Origin: Candidatus Aphodenecus pullistercoris | Lineage (GTDB): Bacteria > Spirochaetota > Spirochaetia > Sphaerochaetales > Sphaerochaetaceae | DNA: 40,248 bases | NCBI GenBank assembly: GCA_017694495.1 | Contig: JADIMU010000043.1 | Coordinates: forward strand, 1 to 40,248 | Reading direction: 5' to 3' | In this document: positions 1-8,126 of the stretch, in pieces | Numbering within the stretch: position 1 is the first letter of the stretch | Layout: the number at the start of each line of letters is the position of its first letter | The notes under the pieces: model-generated | Seen by the model: the letters and a program-made list of their open reading frames with translations, nothing else | The model's database searches: none | What the model was told of the DNA's origin: nothing | Program-made: the position numbers and the translations under genes

Positions 1-95
1 TGGCTGATGTGCATCGTCTTGTCGATGTAGTAGTTGCCTGAATTCCTGATTCTTATGAAATCCGTCCGTCCTACCGGTAGCGTCAGCTTTGCCAT
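1..95 (-). CDS. AAA-ATPase-like / PD-(D/E)XK nuclease family protein, N-terminus only
   Basis: Only the first 31 codons lie inside the window; the gene runs off the left edge. The translation begins MAKLTLPVGRTDF and continues to a Tyr-Tyr-Ile-Asp-Lys-Thr motif near residue 25. A 'lpvG..DF...r..g.yYvDKT' opening is typical of the AAA-ATPase_like family (PF09820), large proteins with a C-terminal nuclease-like domain that occur as multicopy genes in spirochaetes and Bacteroidetes. I chose the ATG at 95 because AGGAG (102-106) lies 6 nt upstream; the in-frame ATG at 101 would touch that site. The cellular role of the family is not settled. The call rests on one short motif. Confidence 0.55.
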   Translation of the reverse strand, partial: MAKLTLPVGRTDFIRIRNSGNYYIDKTMHIS

Positions 96-168
96 CTTCA
101 TCTCCTGCTGGAAGTATACCTTAGACCTGTCCGAAGGGCAAAGAGCATTGGAGAGGAAGAAACTACGC

Positions 169-197
169 TTGAGCGCTGTGTGATCAGGGGCTAGACT
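169..197 (+). promoter_or_regulatory. Promoter of the exported protein at 204
   Basis: TTGAGC (169-174), 17 bp spacer, TAGACT (192-197). Only 6 nt separate the -10 from the ATG at 204, so the transcript should start at or beside the start codon. GGAGG at 198-202 is too close (1 nt) to act as a normal ribosome binding site. Confidence 0.55.
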
Positions 198-203
198 GGA
201 GGC

Positions 204-737
204 ATGAGAAAGACGGCACTTGTACTTGGCCTTTGCCTGACAATGCTCTGCCCGCTTTTCGCCACGCAGAGCTTCGACATCGGGGATGGACGCACCCTCA
301 TTCTGAATGATGACGGCAGTTACGAGGTCGTGGATTCGTCATTCGACACATCCCGCATCATCGGAAGACAGTATGTCATCGACACGGACGCCCTGATCGA
401 CACCTTGATCGACGTGATAGCGCTGGAAGATCCAAGCATCCTTCTGCTTGGCCGCGACTTCGCCAGGAGTCTTCTGGTGGAGATGGGCATAGAGGAACTC
501 ATCAGCAGCGAGATTCCCGACCTGTCCTTCATCGTGCTCTCAGCCGACAGGATGCTCGTCACGATGAGCGGGGAGGATCCTGTGGAGTGCTCCTACTCCA
601 TCACAGGAGGAGGCTCGATTACGATCGATCTTGATGATGGAAGCGACCCCGTGAGAGGCTCCGTCAAGGAGGATGGATCGGCAATCGACCTGAAGTTCGA
701 CGGCATTACGATACGCCTCATTCCAGTCGACGCGTGA
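204..737 (+). CDS. Exported hypothetical protein, 177 aa
   Basis: I do not recognise a characterised family. Residues 1-20 form a signal peptide (basic MRK, hydrophobic core, likely cleavage after LFA), so the product is probably periplasmic or surface-exposed. The mature N-terminus reads FDIGDGRTLILNDDGSYEV, the 'dGr.viLndDGsy' pattern found after signal peptides in many small bacterial secreted proteins of unknown role. The rest is acidic, alternating short beta-like strands with a helical segment around residues 60-95. It stands alone. Its 3' end overlaps that of the convergent glycerate kinase gene by 20 bp. The start codon is preceded closely by a promoter, with no usable Shine-Dalgarno site. 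Confidence 0.7.
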   Translation: MRKTALVLGLCLTMLCPLFATQSFDIGDGRTLILNDDGSYEVVDSSFDTSRIIGRQYVIDTDALIDTLIDVIALEDPSILLLGRDFARSLLVEMGIEELISSEIPDLSFIVLSADRMLVTMSGEDPVECSYSITGGGSITIDLDDGSDPVRGSVKEDGSAIDLKFDGITIRLIPVDA

Positions 738-1842
738 TCGCGGCGAAGCGCAGCAGGTCGTCCATCGTCGCCCTCAGGTCGGCTTTGGCGCTGAGCCTCG
801 CCTCTGAGAAGGGCACGGCCCGTCTGTTCGTCGAGAAGACGGCGCATACGCCCTCCTCGTAGACCTTCGCGCACTCGAGTGCGTCACCCACAAGTGCGAT
901 GACTGGCACGCCCAGCCTCTTCGCCCGCCGTGCGATGCCGACGACGAGCTTTCCTGAAAGGCTCTGGCCGTCGATGCGGCCCTCGCCCGTGATTATCAGA
1001 TCGGCCTTGGCGGCCTTCTCCTCGAAGCCGATCGCATCGAGAAAGGCGTCCGACCCTCCCCTCAGCCTTGCACCGAGGAAGGCGACAAGGCCTCCCCCGA
1101 GGCCACCGGCGGCTCCGCTGCCGCTCATGCTCTGGACATCGACATCGAGCTTCGATGCAAGCGTCATCATGTTCCGGTCAAGGAGAGCCACCATGGCATC
1201 ATCCGCACCCTTCTGAGGTGCATAGATCCGGGCGGCGCCCTGAGGGCCGTAGAAGGGGTTTGACACATCGCATATGGCCACGACCTCAACTCCTTCAAGA
1301 CGTGGATCGAGATGGCTGTAGTCGATCGAGGCTATCCTGTCCAAGGCCGCTCCCACAGGAGTGAAGGCCTCTCCTCCATCGTCTAGGAAACGGATACCAC
1401 ATGCACAGGCAAGGCCGCAACCGGCGTCGTTCGTCGCGCTGCCGCCGAGGCCTATGAGGATGCGCCGGGCACCCTCGTCCAGAGCCTTGACGACCAGCTG
1501 GCCCAGGCCGTATGTCGTCGTGAGCGAGGGGTCGGGATGACCGTCGACGAGGCCAAGTCCGGCGGCTGAGGCCGTCTCCAGTACGGCTGTGGAAGAATCG
1601 AGCATGGCCCAGGTGGCCTCGACAGGTCGACCCCAGGGGCCAACAACTGTGGATGTGAGCCTCCTGCCACCGCAGGCGGCGAGGAAGGCCTCGACGGTGC
1701 CCTCACCTCCATCGGCGGCGGCATAGGACGAGACGGTCCAGTCGGGATGCACAGCCTCTATCGCCTCGCGCATGACTGAGGCGACCTCAAGGCTCGTCAT
1801 CGTCCCTTTGAATGAGTCTGGAAGCAGTAGGATTCTCGCCAT
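718..1842 (-). CDS. glxK: Glycerate kinase
   Basis: 374 aa, the usual length for the GlxK family (PF02595), which phosphorylates D-glycerate with ATP to 2- or 3-phosphoglycerate and feeds it into lower glycolysis. Family motifs are clear: the N-terminal LLLPDSFKGTMTSLEVA, then AAADGGEGTVEAF near residue 42, GLGGSATNDAGCG near 150, and ADLIITGEGRIDGQSLSGK near 280. It is a single cytoplasmic gene, divergent from the AAA+ gene at 1942 and convergent with the exported protein at 204. There is no Shine-Dalgarno sequence; a TTGACA/TCGAAT promoter ends 8 nt before ATG 1842. Nothing nearby supplies glycerate, so the source pathway is not indicated. Whether the product is 2-PG or 3-PG cannot be read from sequence. 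Confidence 0.93.
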   Translation of the reverse strand: MARILLLPDSFKGTMTSLEVASVMREAIEAVHPDWTVSSYAAADGGEGTVEAFLAACGGRRLTSTVVGPWGRPVEATWAMLDSSTAVLETASAAGLGLVDGHPDPSLTTTYGLGQLVVKALDEGARRILIGLGGSATNDAGCGLACACGIRFLDDGGEAFTPVGAALDRIASIDYSHLDPRLEGVEVVAICDVSNPFYGPQGAARIYAPQKGADDAMVALLDRNMMTLASKLDVDVQSMSGSGAAGGLGGGLVAFLGARLRGGSDAFLDAIGFEEKAAKADLIITGEGRIDGQSLSGKLVVGIARRAKRLGVPVIALVGDALECAKVYEEGVCAVFSTNRRAVPFSEARLSAKADLRATMDDLLRFAAITRRLE

Positions 1843-1850
1843 TCGACACT

Positions 1851-1880
1851 ATTCGAAAACTTATGAGGGATGGCTGTCAA
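1851..1880 (-). promoter_or_regulatory. glxK promoter
   Basis: On the minus strand: consensus TTGACA (1875-1880), 18 bp spacer, TCGAAT (1851-1856), then 8 nt to the ATG at 1842. Predicted transcription start is within 1-2 nt of the start codon. Confidence 0.55.
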
Positions 1881-1894
1881 GAAGGGCTGAGGCC

Positions 1895-1924
1895 TTCAAC
1901 AAGTCCCGCCCGGTAGGCTATCAT
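1895..1924 (+). promoter_or_regulatory. Putative promoter of the AAA+ gene
   Basis: TTCAAC (1895-1900), 18 bp spacer, TATCAT (1919-1924). The -10 ends 17 nt before ATG 1942 but only 5 nt before an in-frame TTG at 1930. A leaderless TTG start is therefore an alternative to the ATG. Confidence 0.4.
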
Positions 1925-1941
1925 ACCCTTTGGGAAGACAA

Positions 1942-2712
1942 ATGGAAAACGCCTCATACTACTTCAGCCAGATCGATGCCCAGCAGCTTCCTAGCCTTGA
2001 CAGGCTGGTATGCAGCGACAAGAACCGCAAGATGCTCGACAGCCTCGTCTTCGAATACCGTAATCGCGAAAGACTGGACGACATGCAGATCCCCCGCCGT
2101 TCGACCATCCTGATCCAGGGACAGAGCGGCACGGGCAAGGACCTGTGCGCCAGCGCCCTGGCCCATGAATGCGGCCTGCCCCTGAGGCTCGTCCACACGG
2201 CGAGCATCTTCAGCGAGGATGAGGACAGGAGCATAGAAAGGCTGCACGACCTCTTCCAGACAGTGATCGACGAGAGGGCGCTATACCTGGTCGCCGACCT
2301 GGGCAGTTCCCTCGACCTGTCGAGCCGCCACCGCACGGCCAGCTCGCTGGTCAGCGTCCTGAGGGCCAACAAGAACTACGGGCAGAGCCTCGTCGTCGTG
2401 ACCTCACGTCGCGGCTACGCCAAGAACGAGGCCTTCGCACGCATCTTCGACATGGTCCTGACCTTCACCAAGCCCAGCACCGCAGAGATAGACCGTCTCT
2501 TCAACATCTACTTTCCCTCCTTCCCGAAGAGGGAGATCACGAACCGCATCTATACGACGTGCGAGGACATGGTCCATGGAGATGTCACGAGGGCACTGGT
2601 CCAGGCCAGGATCGAGAGCGAGAGGACGGGCAAGGTCGTCAGCCAGAGCCAGCTGCTGAACATCTTCGTCGACAATCTGCACTCGATACGCTTCAGCTTC
2701 TCGGCTTCTTGA
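1942..2712 (+). CDS. AAA+ ATPase, 256 aa, function unknown
   Basis: A compact cytoplasmic ATPase. The Walker A motif GQSGTGKD lies near residue 61, inside STILIQGQSGTGKDLCASAL. The expected Walker B position reads ALYLVADLGSS: a hydrophobic strand ending in Asp but followed by Leu rather than Glu. The next strand, SLVVVTSRR, would be sensor 1. A helical lid follows (TAEIDRLF, then residues 205-245). The missing Walker B Glu suggests slow or regulated hydrolysis, or a Glu supplied elsewhere. No partner gene adjoins it; glxK is divergent and a transposase remnant on the other strand overlaps its last 20 bp. I chose ATG 1942; TTG 1930 would add four residues. The fold is confident, the function unknown. 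Confidence 0.75.
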   Translation: MENASYYFSQIDAQQLPSLDRLVCSDKNRKMLDSLVFEYRNRERLDDMQIPRRSTILIQGQSGTGKDLCASALAHECGLPLRLVHTASIFSEDEDRSIERLHDLFQTVIDERALYLVADLGSSLDLSSRHRTASSLVSVLRANKNYGQSLVVVTSRRGYAKNEAFARIFDMVLTFTKPSTAEIDRLFNIYFPSFPKREITNRIYTTCEDMVHGDVTRALVQARIESERTGKVVSQSQLLNIFVDNLHSIRFSFSAS

Positions 2713-2944
2713 CATCGACCCTGTCAGAAAAGTCGATTTCCTTCCAAGGATTTGAGTTGCCCTCGGGAAAGCACTTGTCGGGGCATAGTCTGCATGCCCC
2801 CTTGTTGATGTAGCGCCGCCTTCCGTCGGCCTTCACGCTCTTGAGCCTCAGCGTCTGCCCCATCGGACAGTAGACGACGTCCTCTTCCCTATCGCGGAGG
2901 AAGGCGTTGTTCTCGACCGCCCAGCGCACCTTGTCAGCATCCAT
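2693..2944 (-). pseudogene. Remnant of an IS1182-type DDE transposase (zinc-ribbon segment)
   Basis: 83 codons carrying VYCPMGQTLRLKS, then YINKGACRLCPDKC and WKEIDFS. The CP.G..L / Y.nk.aC..Cp.kC / WkeidF pattern is that of the cysteine-rich insertion in IS1182-like transposases. No DDE catalytic segment flanks it, so this is a fragment. Its ATG shares one base with the fhs stop codon (TGATG), which mimics translational coupling; I read this as a chance result of insertion and decay, though an expressed small zinc-binding protein is possible. No inverted terminal repeats were found around it. Confidence 0.5.
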
Positions 2945-4614
2945 CAGAAGAGTCCAGTGATGCGCCCGTCGTCCGTAACGTCGATCGACTCAGCCGCCGG
3001 GACTTTCGGCAAGCCGGGCATCGTCATGATGTCTCCGGTGTAGGCGACGATGAAGCCGGCTCCCGCAGACACCTTGATGTCCCTCACCGTGATCCTGAAA
3101 CCGACAGGGGCGCCAACCTTCTTCGCATCGTCGCTGAAGGAGTATTGGGTCTTTGCGATGCACACAGGCAGCCCACGGTAGCCCTCCTTCTCCGCCTTGC
3201 GGATCTTGGTGAGGACGCCCGGGGCGAAGTCGACGCCGTCCGCATGGTAGATGCGCGTCGCCACGGCCCTGATCTTGTCGGCGACCGACAAGTCGTCCGG
3301 ATAGGTGAATGAAGGATGCATCTGGCCTGACCGCTCCAGAGCCTCGAGGACGGCGTCGGCGAGGGCCAGTCCTCCTTCCCCGCCCTTGGCCCAGACCTCG
3401 GTCAGGCATACAGGAACGGCCAGACTGGCGCAGCAGGCCCTGATCGCCTCGATCTCCCGCGCGCTGTCGCCGCTGAAGCGGTTGATCGCGACGACGGGCT
3501 CGATGTTCCACACGTCCTTCATGTTCATGATGTGGCGCTTGAGGTTGCCCAAGCCCTTCTCCAGCGCCTCGACGTTCTCCAGACCCAGGTCGGCCTTGTC
3601 CACGCCACCGTGGCTCTTGAGCGCCCGTGTCGAGGCGACGAGGACGATGGCAGAGGGCATCATGGAGGACAGGCGGCACTTGATGTCGATGAACTTCTCA
3701 GCGCCCAGGTCAGCGCCGAAGCCCGCCTCGGTGACGACGACGTCGGCGCACTTGAGGGCCGCCCTCGTCGCGATGACGCTGTTGCATCCATGGGCTATGT
3801 TTGCGAAGGGTCCGCCATGGACGAAGGCGGGAGTGTGCTCCAGCGTCTGGACGAGGTTGGGCTTGAGTGCGTCCTTGAGGAGGGCGCATACGGCACCTGT
3901 CGCCTTGAGGTCGCCGGCCGTGACAATCCTGTCGTCGTAGGTGCGGGCGACGATGAGGCGGGAGACGCGCTTCTTCAGGTCTGCCATGTTCAGAGAGAGG
4001 CACAGCGTGGCCATGATCTCGCTTGCCGTCGTGATGTCGAAGGACTCCTCGCGCGGCGTGCCGTTGGCCTTGCCTCCCAGTCCGGTGACGATGAAGCGCA
4101 GCTGGCGGTCGTTCATGTCCATGCACCGGCGCCAGGTGATCCGCCTGGGGTCGATGCCGAGAGGATTGCCCTGCTGGATCGAGTTGTCGAGCATGGCGGC
4201 GATCAGGTTGTTGGCCGCCGTTATGGCATGGAGGTCTCCCGTGAAGTGGAGGTTTATGTCCTCCATGGGCACGAGCTGGGCATAGCCGCCGCCTGCGGCT
4301 CCGCCCTTCAGGCCGAAGACGGGTCCCAGGCTGGGCTCCCTGAGGGCAAGCGCCGTCCTGACACCCCGCCTCGACAGCGCGTCGGCCAGTCCTATGGAGA
4401 CCGTCGTCTTCCCCTCGCCCGCAGGCGTCGGGTTGATGGCCGTGACGAGGACCAGACGGCCCTTCTTGGTCCTGCCTTCCAGGGCAAGGTAGTCGACCTT
4501 GGCCTTGTAGCGGCCATAGGCTTCGAGAAGGTCCTCGGCGATGCCGAGGCTCTGTGCGATGCGGCCGATCGGCTCAAGCTGAGCGCTCTGCGCTATCTCG
4601 ATGTCTGAAAGCAA
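2944..4614 (-). CDS. fhs: Formate--tetrahydrofolate ligase
   Basis: 556 aa, full length for the family (PF01268). The enzyme joins formate to tetrahydrofolate with ATP, giving 10-formyl-THF for purine synthesis, and is a methyl-branch enzyme of the Wood-Ljungdahl pathway. Diagnostic motifs are the nucleotide loop [11 protein letters not shown] (around residues 62-72), [22 protein letters not shown] cut short here as [18 protein letters not shown] (from about 93), and [14 protein letters not shown] (around 266-279). The start is TTG 4614, set by GAGGTG 5 nt upstream; there is no upstream ATG in frame. The promoter overlaps the terminator of the preceding aminopeptidase/SMP-30 operon. No other one-carbon gene lies nearby. 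Confidence 0.97.
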   Translation of the reverse strand: MLSDIEIAQSAQLEPIGRIAQSLGIAEDLLEAYGRYKAKVDYLALEGRTKKGRLVLVTAINPTPAGEGKTTVSIGLADALSRRGVRTALALREPSLGPVFGLKGGAAGGGYAQLVPMEDINLHFTGDLHAITAANNLIAAMLDNSIQQGNPLGIDPRRITWRRCMDMNDRQLRFIVTGLGGKANGTPREESFDITTASEIMATLCLSLNMADLKKRVSRLIVARTYDDRIVTAGDLKATGAVCALLKDALKPNLVQTLEHTPAFVHGGPFANIAHGCNSVIATRAALKCADVVVTEAGFGADLGAEKFIDIKCRLSSMMPSAIVLVASTRALKSHGGVDKADLGLENVEALEKGLGNLKRHIMNMKDVWNIEPVVAINRFSGDSAREIEAIRACCASLAVPVCLTEVWAKGGEGGLALADAVLEALERSGQMHPSFTYPDDLSVADKIRAVATRIYHADGVDFAPGVLTKIRKAEKEGYRGLPVCIAKTQYSFSDDAKKVGAPVGFRITVRDIKVSAGAGFIVAYTGDIMTMPGLPKVPAAESIDVTDDGRITGLF

Positions 4615-4633
4615 TGTGGCACCTCTTTCCCCG

Positions 4634-4663
4634 ACTCTAGGGAAAAAATGGCGGCAGGGTCAA
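4634..4663 (-). promoter_or_regulatory. fhs promoter, embedded in a terminator hairpin
   Basis: Minus strand: TTGACC (4658-4663), 18 bp spacer, TAGAGT (4634-4639). The -35 lies at the loop/arm junction of the upstream terminator hairpin, and the spacer contains the hairpin's 3' arm and the T-tract. The predicted leader is about 13 nt and carries the ribosome binding site. Confidence 0.6.
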
Positions 4664-4684
4664 CAAGAAGCAAGCCCCTGCCGC
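4643..4684 (-). terminator. Rho-independent terminator of the aminopeptidase/SMP-30 operon
   Basis: Minus strand: 9-bp perfect stem GCGGCAGGG/CCCTGCCGC with a 16-nt loop, then C-A and six T. It lies about 30 nt downstream of the SMP-30 stop codon. Confidence 0.75.
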
Positions 4685-4715
4685 ACAGAAATGGGAAGTG
4701 TGGTCGTCCCAGCCC

Positions 4716-5546
4716 CTAGAGCCTGTAGAGGAAGCGGCCGGCAGGACGGTCATCCGAGCGGGTGAGTATGATGAGTCCATCGCCGTCGTCGGCCCGCCCT
4801 GCCGTGATGGCGAGCCTGCCGTCGGGGAAGATGCCCACGGCCGAGGTGCACTTCTTGCCCGTGTAGATGTGTCCGACCACCTCCGCCCTGTCGAAGTCGA
4901 GGATGGCGACGGCGCACTTGTTCCACAAGGCGACGTAGATCAGACCGCCCTCGGCGAGGGCCATGCCGTCGGGCGAGGAGCCGGCCGGGAAGCGGAAGCT
5001 CTTCTCCTCGACGAGTCTGTCGCCCTCGATGTGGAAGCGCCTGAGCGTGTCGGCAGGACTGTCGATGTGGTAGAAGTAGTCCTTCGTGAAGGCGATGCCG
5101 TTGGGCACCGTGAAGCTGAAGCCTTCCATCACGCGCTCGCCCCCGCGGTCGATCCTGATCAGGCGTCCCACCTGGGAGCGCGGACCGTCTATCATCATCG
5201 TGCCTATGTAGAGCGCCCCGTCCGGTCCCACGGCTCCATCGTTGAAGCGCATGCCCTCCCCAAGCTCCACCTTGCGGTAGGGTGTGAACGTGAGCCCATC
5301 CTTGTCGAAGAGCACGAGCTCCTGTGCCAGGGCGACGAGCAGGAACTTCTCATCATCCGTCTGGACGACCGCCGTACAATGGCTCGGCGTAGGAAAGCGC
5401 CTTCCCTCGCCCGTCCTGAAGTCGTACTGGTAGAAGCCAGGCGCGTTGATGTCCACAGCGTAGAGCGTATCGCGGCCGCTGTCGTAGAGCGGTCCCTCGG
5501 CGAGGGCGAAGCCGCCGGCGAGCATATCAACTTTGAAATCTTCCAT
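4716..5546 (-). CDS. SMP-30/gluconolactonase-family protein
   Basis: 276 aa, a six-bladed beta-propeller of PF08450, whose members hydrolyse sugar lactones such as gluconolactone using one divalent metal. By comparison with characterised members, the metal ligands should be Glu17 (in LAEGP), Asn149 (VPNGIAF) and Asp193 (SPDGMAL); all three are present, as is RFNDGAVGPDG at 100-110. There is no signal peptide, so it is cytoplasmic. ATG 5546 is 3 nt after the aminopeptidase stop codon and has GGAGG 8 nt upstream, so the two genes form an operon. The natural substrate is not evident; a peptidase partner gives no sugar context. The family call is firm, the lactonase activity inferred. Confidence 0.88.
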   Translation of the reverse strand: MEDFKVDMLAGGFALAEGPLYDSGRDTLYAVDINAPGFYQYDFRTGEGRRFPTPSHCTAVVQTDDEKFLLVALAQELVLFDKDGLTFTPYRKVELGEGMRFNDGAVGPDGALYIGTMMIDGPRSQVGRLIRIDRGGERVMEGFSFTVPNGIAFTKDYFYHIDSPADTLRRFHIEGDRLVEEKSFRFPAGSSPDGMALAEGGLIYVALWNKCAVAILDFDRAEVVGHIYTGKKCTSAVGIFPDGRLAITAGRADDGDGLIILTRSDDRPAGRFLYRL

Positions 5547-5549
5547 GAA

Positions 5550-6824
5550 TCAAGCCTCCAGATGCGCCTTGAAGAGCGCAGTAATATAGCCGACGTCCCT
5601 TGCTCCCGCCGTCTCCCAGCTCGAGTGCATGGCGAGCTGGGCAAGTCCCACGTCGGCAGAGGGTACGGAGAGGTGGCGGATCGAGAGGTTGCCAAGCGTG
5701 CTGCCACCCGTCACGTCGCTGTTGTTGACGAAGACCTGGACGGGGATGCCGGCCTTGCGGCATAGCATGCGCACCTGGCTGGCCGTCTCGGAGTCTGTCG
5801 TGTACTTCTGGTTGGCCGAGTACTTGATGGCAACGCCTCCATTCAGGACGCACTTGTTGGTCGGATCCGTCTTCTCGCTCCAGTTCGGATGGAGGGCGTG
5901 GCAATTGTCGGCGCTGACCATGAGGCTCGCCGCCTCGGCCATGGCCTTCTCCTCCAGGCCCTGGGAGAGGGAGGCGAAGATGCGGTCCCAGACACAGGAG
6001 AGGAAGTCGGACAATGCGCCCTGGCGGCTCGAGGAGCCGACCTCCTCGTTGTCGAAGAGGGCGATGAGCTTGAGCTTGTCGCCATCCTCGGCCTCCATGA
6101 TGGCCCTGTAGGCGGGATATGCGCACATCAGGTCGTCAAGACGGGGAGAGGAGATGAAAGCGTCATCGTCCCCCCAGAGGCAGCCGGCTGTGCGGTTGAC
6201 GAGGCTTAGGTCCCAGGAAAGGATGTCGTCCTTGTCCACATCGAGCTCCTTCGCGAGCAGCTTCCTGAAGCCCTCCTTGTCGGCACCTGGGCAAAGAAGG
6301 GGTTTGCACTCCTTCTGCACGCTGACCTTCTGTCCCTCGTTGACCTGCCTGTTCTGGTGGATCGCAAGCGAGGGGATCACAGCGATGGGCCGGGCGAAGT
6401 CGACGAGGCGGCATTCGACCCCTGTCCCCTTCGCGACCTGGACGCGCCCTGCCAGTGACAGCGGCCTGTCGAACCAGCTTGAATAGGGAAAGCCTCCATA
6501 GGTCTCGACGTTCAGCGTCGTGTAGAGGCCGCTCGAAGTCTCCTCGGGGCACTCCTTCAGCTTGAAGGTGGGAGAGTCGGTGTGGGCCGCGATCATGCGC
6601 GCCGAGCAGATCCGTCCACGGGGAATGGTGAATGCGATCAGGGATGAGCCTGAGCGCGTCACGAAATACCTTCCACCTTCTTCGAGGTGGAAGCGCTCCT
6701 TCTCCTCGAGCCTGGTGAAGCCCGCCCTTTCCAGTCCTGCGGCCATGTTGGCCACGACATGGTAGACGGAGGGGGAAGAGGAGATGAAGTCCAAAAGCCT
6801 TTCGGCCTCAACATGTTCACTCAT
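5550..6824 (-). CDS. apeB: M18 family aminopeptidase
   Basis: 424 aa, normal for M18 (PF02127) dinuclear-zinc aminopeptidases, which form dodecameric cytoplasmic particles and trim N-terminal residues, often acidic ones. The metal-site landmarks are present in order: AAHTDSPTFKLK (His81, Asp83), FDNEEVGSSSRQGA (the Glu-Glu pair), SADNCHALHPN, and HSSWETAG near the C-terminus. ATG 6824 was chosen because a TAGAAT -10 ends 7 nt before it; the longer reading would start upstream of that promoter. First gene of the operon with the SMP-30 protein and divergent from the Lnb-domain gene, with 60 bp between the two start codons. Confidence 0.93.
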   Translation of the reverse strand: MSEHVEAERLLDFISSSPSVYHVVANMAAGLERAGFTRLEEKERFHLEEGGRYFVTRSGSSLIAFTIPRGRICSARMIAAHTDSPTFKLKECPEETSSGLYTTLNVETYGGFPYSSWFDRPLSLAGRVQVAKGTGVECRLVDFARPIAVIPSLAIHQNRQVNEGQKVSVQKECKPLLCPGADKEGFRKLLAKELDVDKDDILSWDLSLVNRTAGCLWGDDDAFISSPRLDDLMCAYPAYRAIMEAEDGDKLKLIALFDNEEVGSSSRQGALSDFLSCVWDRIFASLSQGLEEKAMAEAASLMVSADNCHALHPNWSEKTDPTNKCVLNGGVAIKYSANQKYTTDSETASQVRMLCRKAGIPVQVFVNNSDVTGGSTLGNLSIRHLSVPSADVGLAQLAMHSSWETAGARDVGYITALFKAHLEA

Positions 6825-6831
6825 GGCCCCG

Positions 6832-6860
6832 ATTCTAGCAGTTTGCTCTGCCCCTTTCGA
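6832..6860 (-). promoter_or_regulatory. Aminopeptidase promoter
   Basis: Minus strand: TCGAAA (6855-6860), 17 bp spacer, extended -10 TGCTAGAAT whose hexamer is 6832-6837, then 7 nt to ATG 6824. No Shine-Dalgarno sequence. Confidence 0.55.
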
Positions 6861-6868
6861 GTCCTTTG

Positions 6869-6877
6869 TGCTAGTCT
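6869..6877 (+). promoter_or_regulatory. Extended -10 promoter of the Lnb-domain gene
   Basis: TGCTAGTCT (hexamer 6872-6877), ending 7 nt before ATG 6885. No convincing -35, as expected for an extended -10. It lies back to back with the aminopeptidase promoter. Confidence 0.5.
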
Positions 6878-6884
6878 TCCACAC

Positions 6885-8126
6885 ATGAGGAAGACAGCAG
6901 CGACACTCGCACTCATCATTCTGGCCCTCCTTCCGCTGGGCGCCCTCTCACTGCGTCCGGCACCGCTTGCCGACAGCTTCGAGAGCCTGGACAACCTTGC
7001 CCTCTTCGACTTCAGCGACGAGGAGGGACTGGACGAGGCCTATCTGGACCAGGTCCACTTCTACCTGGTGACCCAGGCCCCGGGAGATCCTGTCTACTCC
7101 TGGTTCGGCCATGTCGGCCTCCTGGTGGAGACGCCTGACCAGTCAGTCATGTACGACTGGGGAGTCTTCTCCTTCTCCGAGGGCTTCTACCTCAACTTCC
7201 TCTTCGGCCGCCTCTACTACCAGCTTCTGCCCTCCCACCCGGCCTCCTCGATGTCGCAGGCGGTGCGTGAGGACAGGAGGCTGACGATCCTCCCCCTCGA
7301 CTTCGACAACGCGGCCAAGCGCGGAGCCATAGCCTTCCTCAACTACAACGCACGGCCGGAGAACAGGACCTACCTCTACCACTACTACCTCGACAACTGC
7401 GCGACGAGGATACGCGACCTGATCGACAGCGCCACTGACGGCGCCTTCCGCCAGTGGGCAGAATCGGTCGACACGGGGCTTACGCTGCGTGAGTACAGCA
7501 CGGCCTACATGGAGCACAGCTGGCCTGTGGCCTTCACGCTGAACTACCTCCAGGGCCGCTCGATAGACGGGAGCGCAAGCCTCTGGGACGCATGTTTCCT
7601 GCCAGATGTGCTGATGGAGGCGGCAGCCACCTTCTTCTCACGGGAGGCACAGGTCATCAACGAAGGCAGGGATGTCGCACTGGGGGACGGGAACATCATC
7701 CTCGAGTCCTTCGTCGTCGGCCTCAGCCTCGCCATCGTGATGCACAGCCTCTTCAGGAGGAGCAGGAGGGCCTATGGCATCCTCTCCATTCCCGTCCACC
7801 TCTACTTCTTCCTGCTCTCCTCAGTGCTCCTCTTCATGAGCCTCTTCACGAACCATGACGTGACCTACGGCAACGAGAACCTCCTTGTCCTCAGCCCGCT
7901 CTTCGTCATCCCGCTCATCGACAGCATAAGGCTGGCAATGAAGCCGAAGTCCAGGGGACGGGTGACTGTGGCATGCTACCGCCTCTTCTCCATCATGGCG
8001 CTGACGGCCCTGGTCCTGAAGGGCCTCTTCCCGACAGTCTTCAGCCAGGACAACTTCGCCCTTTTCGCCTTCGTCGCCCCACTCTACCTCGCGATGGGCT
8101 TCGCTGGAGGGAAGAAGGATGTATGA
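6885..8126 (+). CDS. Lnb N-terminal domain (DUF4105) membrane protein
   Basis: 413 aa. Residues 1-22 are a signal peptide or anchor. Residues about 55-260 match the Lnb/DUF4105 domain (PF13387): WFGHVGLLVE places His76, and LDNCATRIRDLID places Cys172. This His...NC arrangement resembles the permuted NlpC/P60 papain-like fold, so a periplasmic thiol hydrolase is possible but unproven. From about 273 there are five hydrophobic segments, with the conserved-looking NHDVTYGNENLLVLSPLF between the second and third. The start is ATG 6885, just after an extended -10; a longer reading would run through the divergent promoter. It overlaps the next gene by 8 bp, implying coupled translation. The family is confident, the activity unknown. 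Confidence 0.85.
   Translation: MRKTAATLALIILALLPLGALSLRPAPLADSFESLDNLALFDFSDEEGLDEAYLDQVHFYLVTQAPGDPVYSWFGHVGLLVETPDQSVMYDWGVFSFSEGFYLNFLFGRLYYQLLPSHPASSMSQAVREDRRLTILPLDFDNAAKRGAIAFLNYNARPENRTYLYHYYLDNCATRIRDLIDSATDGAFRQWAESVDTGLTLREYSTAYMEHSWPVAFTLNYLQGRSIDGSASLWDACFLPDVLMEAAATFFSREAQVINEGRDVALGDGNIILESFVVGLSLAIVMHSLFRRSRRAYGILSIPVHLYFFLLSSVLLFMSLFTNHDVTYGNENLLVLSPLFVIPLIDSIRLAMKPKSRGRVTVACYRLFSIMALTALVLKGLFPTVFSQDNFALFAFVAPLYLAMGFAGGKKDV

Noticed and set aside
198-202. GGAGG as ribosome binding site for the gene at 204
   Set aside because: Only 1 nt separates it from the ATG, too close for normal initiation; the promoter position suggests a leaderless start.
3532-4608. 358-codon plus-strand frame opposite fhs
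   Set aside because: Antisense shadow without motifs; fhs is unambiguous on the minus strand.
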